From: Herbidospora daliensis
GTDB taxonomy: Bacteria > Actinomycetota > Actinomycetes > Streptosporangiales > Streptosporangiaceae
Direction of reading: 5' to 3'
DNA length: 64,000 nucleotides
Assembly: GCF_001570585.1 (NCBI RefSeq)
Contig: NZ_BBXF01000008.1
Span: 186,001 to 250,000, forward strand
Shown: piece after piece, positions 58,709-64,000 of the stretch
Layout of the letters: each line of letters begins with the position of its first letter
How positions within the stretch are numbered: position 1 is the first letter of the stretch
Position numbers and translations under genes: made by a program
The notes under the pieces: generated by a model
Seen by the model: only the letters and a program-made list of their open reading frames with translations
Told to the model about the DNA's origin: nothing
Databases searched by the model: none

Positions 58709-59596
58709 TCAGTTAGCCGATTCGAGGCTCTGCACCGACCGCCAGCGGAGGATCACCCGCTGGTACATGGCGAAGGCAAGTTCTTCCTGACCGTTGTCCA
58801 AACCCGTGAGAGCGGCCGCCAGCTCGGCGACCGACTGGTCGGCCTGCAGGGTCTCGTCGTCCATGAGGTGGACGATGCCGCCGTAATCGAGCTCGACCAG
58901 GGAATGGGGGTGGAACTCCTCCAGCCAGCGGCCCACTTCCTCGACGTCGGTGAGGGTGTCGACGTCGCCCACGTGCCGGCGGATGACCACCAGGGCGCGG
59001 GCCACCCGCTTCCTGGCCTGGGCCATCGAGGTGACGTAGAGCATGTTCCTGGCCGGGGCCATGGTCACGCCGGTCGACGACTCGGGCTCCTGCTCACCGC
59101 GCAGCACGAGCCAGCGCTCGGCCGAATCGAACGGTACGAACCAGGGCGTCGGCACGTGCCAGGTGCTGGTCATGATGTGGGTGCGCAGCGAGGGTTCGCC
59201 GCGCTTGAAGGCGTCGAACTCGTCGGCCGTGTGCTCCGCGACCGGCGGGGGGACGAACCGGTTGGCCAGCTTGGTCGGCAGGCTGCCCCGCCACGAGGCG
59301 AACGCCAGCCACGACCGCAGCCGGGTCTGCCACGGGCAGACGTAGAGGACGCCGTCGACCCGGCGCAGATAGGCGTTGTGACTCTCCGCCGCCGGCGCCG
59401 GGGCGGGTGGGACCCGCAACAGCCGGCGTACCGACTCCTCGTGCTCCACCGCGAGGGCGCCCGCACGGCGGGGCCGCCGCGGATTCTGGGCATAGGCGTT
59501 CCACCGAAGGCGTTCCTGCTCGGAGAAGGCGCTCAGCGGCTCATAGACGCGGAGATACGCGGCGTAGGGCAGCACAACGGCATCGTGCCATGCCAC
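58709..59596 (-). CDS. Conserved actinobacterial hypothetical protein next to bldC
   Basis: 295 residues. Reads WHDAVVLPYAAYLRVYEPLS, HNAYLRRVDGVLYVCPWQTR, and later VTSMAQARKRVARALVVIRR and HSLVELDYGGIVHLMDDETL. Not recognised as an enzyme; the position between bldC and valine dehydrogenase is conserved in Streptomyces. Soluble, no signal peptide. Confidence 0.8.
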   Translation of the reverse strand: MAWHDAVVLPYAAYLRVYEPLSAFSEQERLRWNAYAQNPRRPRRAGALAVEHEESVRRLLRVPPAPAPAAESHNAYLRRVDGVLYVCPWQTRLRSWLAFASWRGSLPTKLANRFVPPPVAEHTADEFDAFKRGEPSLRTHIMTSTWHVPTPWFVPFDSAERWLVLRGEQEPESSTGVTMAPARNMLYVTSMAQARKRVARALVVIRRHVGDVDTLTDVEEVGRWLEEFHPHSLVELDYGGIVHLMDDETLQADQSVAELAAALTGLDNGQEELAFAMYQRVILRWRSVQSLESAN

Positions 59597-59703
59597 GCCG
59601 CGTCACGCATTGGGCGGCGTTCCGTAATCCATGATCGTCGCTACGCTGGAAGGTGTAACCGCCGCAACGGGGCGGCGGACAGAGACGATCAGGAGTCACC
59701 AAA

Positions 59704-60789
59704 GTGACCGACGTCTTCGGGCTTTCCCACAAGGATCAGACCCGTCACGAACAGGTCGTGTTCTGCGCCGACGACAAGTCCGGCCTCTACGCGATCATCG
59801 CCATCCACAACACCGCCCTCGGCCCCGGCCTGGGTGGAACACGTTTCTATCCCTACCCGGACGAATCCGCCGCGCTGGCCGACGTGCTCAATCTGTCGCG
59901 GGCGATGGCGTACAAGAACGCGCTCGCCGGCCTCGACCACGGCGGCGGCAAAGCGGTGATCATCGGCGATCCCGCGACCGACAAGTCCGAGGCCCTGCTG
60001 CGCGCCTACGGCAAGTTCGTCCAGTCGCTCGGCGGGCGCTACTACACCGCCTGTGACGTGGGCACCTACAGCGAGGACATGGACCTCATCGCCCGCGAGT
60101 GCTCCTACGTCACCGGCCGCACCCCGGCCAACGGCGGGGCCGGCGACAGCTCGATCCTCACCGCCTACGGCGTCTACCAGGGCATGCGCGCCGCCGCCCG
60201 GCACGCCTTCGGCGAGACCTCCCTGCGCGGCCGCCGGGTGGGCGTCGAGGGGGTCGGCAAGGTGGGTCACCGGCTGGTGGAACACATTCTCGACGAGGGC
60301 GGCGAGGTCGTCGTCTGCGACGTCGACGAACGCGCGGTCGACCGCGTCCGGCAGCGCCACCCCCAGGTCGAGGCCGTCGCCGACGCCGCGGCCCTGAAGA
60401 GCAGCGATCTCGACGTGTACGCCCCCTGCGCCCTCGGCGGCGCGCTCGACGACACGGCCGTGGCCGAGCTCCAGGCGAAGATCGTCTGCGGCGGGGCCAA
60501 CAACCAGCTCGCCCACCCCGGCGTCGAGAAGCAACTCGCCGACCGAGGCATCCTCTACGCCCCCGACTACGTGGTGAATTCGGGGGGAGTGATCCAGGTC
60601 GCTGATGAGATCGCCGGATTCGACATGGACAGGGCGAGAGCGCGGGCGGGTCAGATCTTCGACACGACCCTGAAAATCTTCGCCATCGCCGATGACGAAG
60701 GCGTTCCACCGGCCGTCGCAGCAGATAGGCTGGCGGAGCGCAGAATGTCGGAAGTCGGGCGGCTTAGGGGTATTTGGCTGGGCCGGTGA
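59704..60789 (+). CDS. vdh: Valine/leucine dehydrogenase
   Basis: 361 residues from GTG. Catalytic region [20 protein letters not shown], then [20 protein letters not shown] (two catalytic Lys); NAD-binding [15 protein letters not shown] (GxGxxG). Oxidatively deaminates branched-chain amino acids, feeding branched fatty acid and polyketide precursors. Position beside bldC as in Streptomyces supports the Vdh assignment; leucine or phenylalanine as preferred substrate cannot be excluded. Confidence 0.9.
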   Translation: MTDVFGLSHKDQTRHEQVVFCADDKSGLYAIIAIHNTALGPGLGGTRFYPYPDESAALADVLNLSRAMAYKNALAGLDHGGGKAVIIGDPATDKSEALLRAYGKFVQSLGGRYYTACDVGTYSEDMDLIARECSYVTGRTPANGGAGDSSILTAYGVYQGMRAAARHAFGETSLRGRRVGVEGVGKVGHRLVEHILDEGGEVVVCDVDERAVDRVRQRHPQVEAVADAAALKSSDLDVYAPCALGGALDDTAVAELQAKIVCGGANNQLAHPGVEKQLADRGILYAPDYVVNSGGVIQVADEIAGFDMDRARARAGQIFDTTLKIFAIADDEGVPPAVAADRLAERRMSEVGRLRGIWLGR

Positions 60790-60941
60790 CCGCCGACGCG
60801 CATACGGCGTACCGAGCGGGGCGCAAAACAGGTACGGTTGTAGGCGAACGAATTGGCTGACGTCCAAAGTCAGGTGACGTCAGTGCGTGGTGCGTTAGCG
60901 ACGAGGGGTCGGGCACGACCCCGCATGAGGGGGTCGAGCCA

Positions 60942-61178
60942 ATGGGGCGCGGCCGAGCCAAGGCCAAGCAGGTCAAGGTTGCCCGCCAGCTGAAGTACAA
61001 CAGCGGCGGCACCGATCTTGAGCGCCTGCGCGCGGAGCTCGGAGTCGAGGAGCCTGTCGATTCCGACCGCACAGACGAACCCGACCCTTATGACGAGTTG
61101 GCCGAGCGGTACGCCGACTACGCCAACGTCGATGACGAGGATGATGAGGACGACTCCTCATCCGGGGGCCGTCGTTGA
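60942..61178 (+). CDS. DUF3073 protein
   Basis: 78 residues. GRGRAKAKQVKVARQLKYNS at the start, then an acidic C-terminus (DEDDEDDSSSGG) are the DUF3073 pattern, a small actinobacterial protein of unknown function. Position between Vdh and purM is conserved in Streptomyces. Confidence 0.92.
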   Translation: MGRGRAKAKQVKVARQLKYNSGGTDLERLRAELGVEEPVDSDRTDEPDPYDELAERYADYANVDDEDDEDDSSSGGRR

Positions 61179-61201
61179 GCGGCACCTGACCCAGCGTTGA
61201 T

Positions 61202-61234
61202 CACGCCCGGCGCGGTTCGCCACGCCGGGTGTTT
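61202..61234 (+). terminator. Terminator after the DUF3073 gene
   Basis: Imperfect G/C-rich stem (CACGCCCGGCG paired with CGCCGGGTG, two-base bulge) followed by TTTT, 24 bases after the stop. Confidence 0.75.
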
Positions 61235-61310
61235 TCCGCGCGACCTCGTGAGGGTCCCGCGCTCCGGGTGACCGGAGTGCATACAGTCATTTCCATACGA
61301 GACCGAGAGC

Positions 61311-61341
61311 GCCGCCCGGTGGCAACCAACCACCAGGCGGC
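61311..61341 (+). terminator. Second hairpin in the convergent gap
   Basis: GCCGCC-GGTGG (61311-61322) pairs with CCACC-GGCGGC (61330-61341) around a 7-nt loop, with one mismatch; CTTTCGTGTTTC follows. Probably a back-up terminator for the plus strand. Confidence 0.65.
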
Positions 61342-61356
61342 CTTTCGTGTTTCTCC

Positions 61357-61382
61357 GAGCCCGGCGGCCGCCCGCCGGGCTC
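61357..61382 (-). terminator. Hairpin after purM
   Basis: Perfect 10-bp stem (61357-61366 with 61373-61382) and a 6-nt loop, 13 bases after the purM stop on the minus strand. No T run, so termination may be partial. Confidence 0.6.
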
Positions 61383-61395
61383 TTCGGCGTGGTGA

Positions 61396-62421
61396 TCAGC
61401 GGTATCGCGCTTCGCCCGAGCCCGGCACGATCTCGCCGAGCACCCACGACGGCACGCCGCGCGTGGCGAGCAGTTCCAGCGCCTTGTCGGCCTCTTCGGC
61501 CGGGACGATCGCGGCCATGCCGACGCCCAGGTTGAAGGTCTTGTCGAGCTCGGCCTGCGCGACCTTCCCGGCCTCGCCGAGGACGGTGAAGACCGGCGGG
61601 ACCGTCCACGACGAGCGGTCGAGGACCGCGTCGACACTCCCGGGCAGCGAACGGGCCAGGTTGGCGGTCAGGCCGCCGCCGGTGATGTGGGCGTAGGCCC
61701 GGACCGGCACGTGGCGCATCAGGGCCAGGCAGTCGAGCGAGTAGATCCGGGTGGGTTCGAGCAGTTCCTCGCCCAGGGTCCGGCCGAACTCGGCGATCGG
61801 GGAGTCGAGATCGAGACCCGCCGTCTTGATGATGTGGCGGACCAGGGAGTAGCCGTTGGAGTGGACCCCGGATGACGCCATGGCCAGAACCACGTCACCC
61901 GCGCGGACCCGGTCGGGGCCGAGGAGCTCGTCGGCCTCGACCACGCCCGTGCCGGCGCCCGCGAGGTCGTACTCGTCGGGGCCCATCGCGCCCGGGTGTT
62001 CGGCGGTCTCGCCGCCGACCAGGGCGCAGCCGGCCTGGCGGCACCCCTCGGCGACGCCGCCGACGATCTCGGCGATGCGCTCGGGCACCACCTTGCCGCA
62101 GGCGATGTAGTCGGTCATGAACAGCGGCTCGGCGCCGCAGACGACCAGGTCGTCGACGACCATGCCGACCAGGTCGATCCCGATCGTGTCGTGCTTGCCG
62201 AGCTTGGACGCCAGCATGACCTTGGTGCCGACCCCGTCGGTCGAGGTCGCCAGCAGCGGCCGGCGGAACTTCAGCAGCGCCGACACGTCGAACAGGCCGG
62301 CGAACCCGCTGGCGTCGTCGACCACCTCGGGGCGCCGCGACCGGGCCACCTTCGACTTCATCAGCTGGACGGCGCGGTCACCGGCCTCGATGTCGACACC
62401 GGCGGCGGCGTACGAGGTCAT
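61396..62421 (-). CDS. purM: Phosphoribosylformylglycinamidine cyclo-ligase
   Basis: 341 residues. TSYAAAGVDIEAGDRAVQLM at the start, LLATSTDGVGTKVMLASKLG (ATP site), ALVGGETAEHPGAM and HITGGGLTANLARSLPG are PurM motifs. Makes aminoimidazole ribotide in purine synthesis. The ATG overlaps the purF stop by 4 bp, so the two enzymes are translationally coupled. Confidence 0.97.
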   Translation of the reverse strand: MTSYAAAGVDIEAGDRAVQLMKSKVARSRRPEVVDDASGFAGLFDVSALLKFRRPLLATSTDGVGTKVMLASKLGKHDTIGIDLVGMVVDDLVVCGAEPLFMTDYIACGKVVPERIAEIVGGVAEGCRQAGCALVGGETAEHPGAMGPDEYDLAGAGTGVVEADELLGPDRVRAGDVVLAMASSGVHSNGYSLVRHIIKTAGLDLDSPIAEFGRTLGEELLEPTRIYSLDCLALMRHVPVRAYAHITGGGLTANLARSLPGSVDAVLDRSSWTVPPVFTVLGEAGKVAQAELDKTFNLGVGMAAIVPAEEADKALELLATRGVPSWVLGEIVPGSGEARYR

Positions 62422-63854
62422 GCGCGGGCCTCCAGGACGTACTTGCCGACCTTGTCCTGGTCGATCGGGATGGGGTAGCTGCCGTCGAAGCAGGCGCGGC
62501 AGAGCTTCTGGGCCGGGATGGTGGTGGCCTCGGTGAGGCCCTCCATCGAGATGTAGCCGAGGGAGTCGGCGCCCAGGTGCTCGCGGATCTCCTCGACGTC
62601 CATCGACCCGGCCAGGAGCTCGGCGCGGGTGGCGAAGTCGATGCCGTAGAAGCAGGGCCAGGCCACCGGCGGGGCCGAGATGCGCACGTGGACCTCGGTC
62701 GCCCCGGCCTCGCGCAGCATCTTCACGATCGCCCGCTGGGTGTTGCCGCGCACGATCGTGTCGTCGACCACCACCAGGCGTTTGCCCTGGACGATCTCCT
62801 TCAGCGGGTTCAGCTTCAGCCGGATGCCGAGCTGGCGGATCGTCTGGGACGGCTGGATGAAGGTCCGGCCGACGTAGGAGTTCTTCACCAGGCCCTGGCC
62901 GTAGGGGATGCCGCTCTGCTCGGCGTAGCCGATCGCGGCCGGGGTGCCCGACTCGGGGGTCGGGATCACCAGGTCGGCGTCGACCGGGTGTTCCCTGGCC
63001 AGGCGGCGGCCGACCTCGACCCGGGTGGCCTGGACGCCGCGCCCGGCGATCGTGGTGTCGGGGCGGGCCAGGTAGACGTACTCGAACAGGCAGCCCTTGG
63101 GGTCGGCCGGGGCGAACCGCTGCGACTTGACCCCGCGCTCGTCGATGGTGAGGAGCTCACCGGGCTCGACCTCGCGCACGAACGTCGCGCCGACGATGTC
63201 GAGGGCCGCCGTCTCGGAGGCCACCACCCAGCCGCGCTCCAGACGCCCCAGGACGAGCGGACGGATGCCCTGGGGGTCGCGGGCCGCGTAGAGCGTCTTC
63301 TCGTCCATGAAGACGAGTGAGTAGGCGCCGCGCACCGCCGGGAGCAGGCGGGCCGCCGCGTCGTCGATCGGCTCGTCGCGGTCTTTGGCCAGGATCGCGG
63401 TGAGGATCTCGGTGTCGGTGGTGGCCCTGGTGGTGCCGGGGGCCACCCGCTCGGCGAGCTCCCCGGTGTTGATCAGGTTGCCGTTGTGGGCCAGCGCGAG
63501 ACCGCCCACGTCGGTCGAGCTCAGTGTGGGCTGCGCGTTCTCCCACACACTCGAACCGGTCGTGGAGTAGCGGCAGTGGCCGATGGCCAGGTGTCCCTTG
63601 AGGGTGCCGAGAATCGACTCGTCGAAGACCTGGGCCACCAGGCCCATGTCTTTGTAGACGAGGATGCGGCTGCCCTCGCTGACCGCGATGCCCGCGGACT
63701 CCTGCCCGCGGTGCTGCAACGCGTACAGCCCGTAGTAGGTGAGTTTGGAGACGTCCTCCCCCGGAGCCCAGACGCCGAAGACGCCACAGGCGTCTTTCGG
63801 GCCTTGGTCGAGGGGGTCAAGGTCATGGCTCAGATGGCCGTCGCCCTTCAGCAC
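62418..63854 (-). CDS. purF: Amidophosphoribosyltransferase
   Basis: 478 residues with a 22-residue propeptide before the nucleophile Cys23 (ACGVFGVW). Glutaminase: YYGLYALQHRGQESAGIAVS and HNGNLIN; phosphoribosyltransferase: VVVDDTIVRGNTQRAIVKML. The C-terminal CRACFDGSYP holds Cys residues that in related enzymes bind an iron-sulphur cluster. Commits PRPP to purine synthesis. First gene of purFM. Confidence 0.97.
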   Translation of the reverse strand: MLKGDGHLSHDLDPLDQGPKDACGVFGVWAPGEDVSKLTYYGLYALQHRGQESAGIAVSEGSRILVYKDMGLVAQVFDESILGTLKGHLAIGHCRYSTTGSSVWENAQPTLSSTDVGGLALAHNGNLINTGELAERVAPGTTRATTDTEILTAILAKDRDEPIDDAAARLLPAVRGAYSLVFMDEKTLYAARDPQGIRPLVLGRLERGWVVASETAALDIVGATFVREVEPGELLTIDERGVKSQRFAPADPKGCLFEYVYLARPDTTIAGRGVQATRVEVGRRLAREHPVDADLVIPTPESGTPAAIGYAEQSGIPYGQGLVKNSYVGRTFIQPSQTIRQLGIRLKLNPLKEIVQGKRLVVVDDTIVRGNTQRAIVKMLREAGATEVHVRISAPPVAWPCFYGIDFATRAELLAGSMDVEEIREHLGADSLGYISMEGLTEATTIPAQKLCRACFDGSYPIPIDQDKVGKYVLEARA

Positions 63855-63982
63855 ATGCTTGAGTCTATTTCGGCCTCTTGGCTGCTCGGACCCCCGGGTG
63901 GGCTCAAGCCGACGAAATGATCACCAGCGCTTTGCCGTGTCGGCCGCCGTACCCCCGGTCTCATAGGGGAAGTGACAGGAAC

Positions 63983-64000
63983 ATGACCACTCCTGACGAG
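63983..64000 (+). CDS. Possible start of a gene cut by the window edge
   Basis: ATG with ACAGGA two bases upstream begins a frame of only six codons (MTTPDE) before the sequence ends. Divergent from purF with a 128-bp gap. Too short to identify. Confidence 0.3.

Overview
The window is high-GC actinobacterial chromosome carrying most of an integrated phage. The organism is a sporulating actinomycete. The chromosomal order purF-purM-DUF3073 gene-valine dehydrogenase-hypothetical gene-bldC at the right end is the order I recall from Streptomyces coelicolor. A placement in Streptosporangiales or Streptomycetales is inference; no rRNA is present to settle it.

Positions 1 to about 39,527 are a prophage whose left end lies outside the window. 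It is integrated into the 3' half of a tRNA-Lys(UUU) gene (39453-39527, minus strand), next to a tyrosine integrase. Two blocks face each other. The plus-strand block (1-8688) is not typical phage cargo: a HutC-type GntR repressor with its own operator repeats, three DUF6907/CPSWC proteins, a DUF2637 membrane protein, a RapZ C-terminal-domain protein, an FtsK/SpoIIIE-type membrane ATPase followed by an iteron cluster, small zinc-ribbon proteins, a 70-residue protein ending in an amyloid-signalling-like motif, and a Nudix protein. This set resembles the transfer/regulation/immunity module of actinomycete integrative conjugative elements such as pSAM2 (KorSA, TraSA, Pif). The minus-strand block (36640 down to 8788) is a complete siphophage programme: Cro-like and excisionase-like regulators, prim-pol and helicase, a two-part candidate origin (three co-varying hairpins and a long array of 10-bp iterons), HNH endonuclease, candidate cos site, terminase, portal, protease, capsid, connectors, tail tube proteins, G/GT chaperones with a -1 slippery site, tape measure, tail tip and fibre proteins, and a lysis cassette. 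The repressor and integrase (36856-39516) are transcribed rightward. The element therefore looks like a chimera of a cos-type siphophage and a conjugative element, possibly able to move both as virions and by translocase-driven transfer.

Positions 39,528-64,000 are host chromosome: a glutaryl-CoA-dehydrogenase-like enzyme, a PspC protein, an MFS exporter, a small zincin, a membrane metallophosphoesterase, a tRNA-Glu/Asp/Phe cluster, an operon with an alpha/beta hydrolase, a berberine-bridge-type FAD oxidase and three tandem secreted zinc peptidases, a PL8-type polysaccharide lyase, a TIMP-like secreted protein, a GAF / GAF-ANTAR / STAS regulatory group running into pyrD, a GH20 hexosaminidase, a lipoprotein amidase, a LacI regulator, bldC, valine dehydrogenase, a DUF3073 protein, and purM-purF.

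Start codons are often GTG, and the phage genes are packed with 1-4 bp overlaps (ATGA, GTGA, TGATG). I used those overlaps together with Shine-Dalgarno spacing to choose starts. All functions come from reading motifs by eye; no database search was run.
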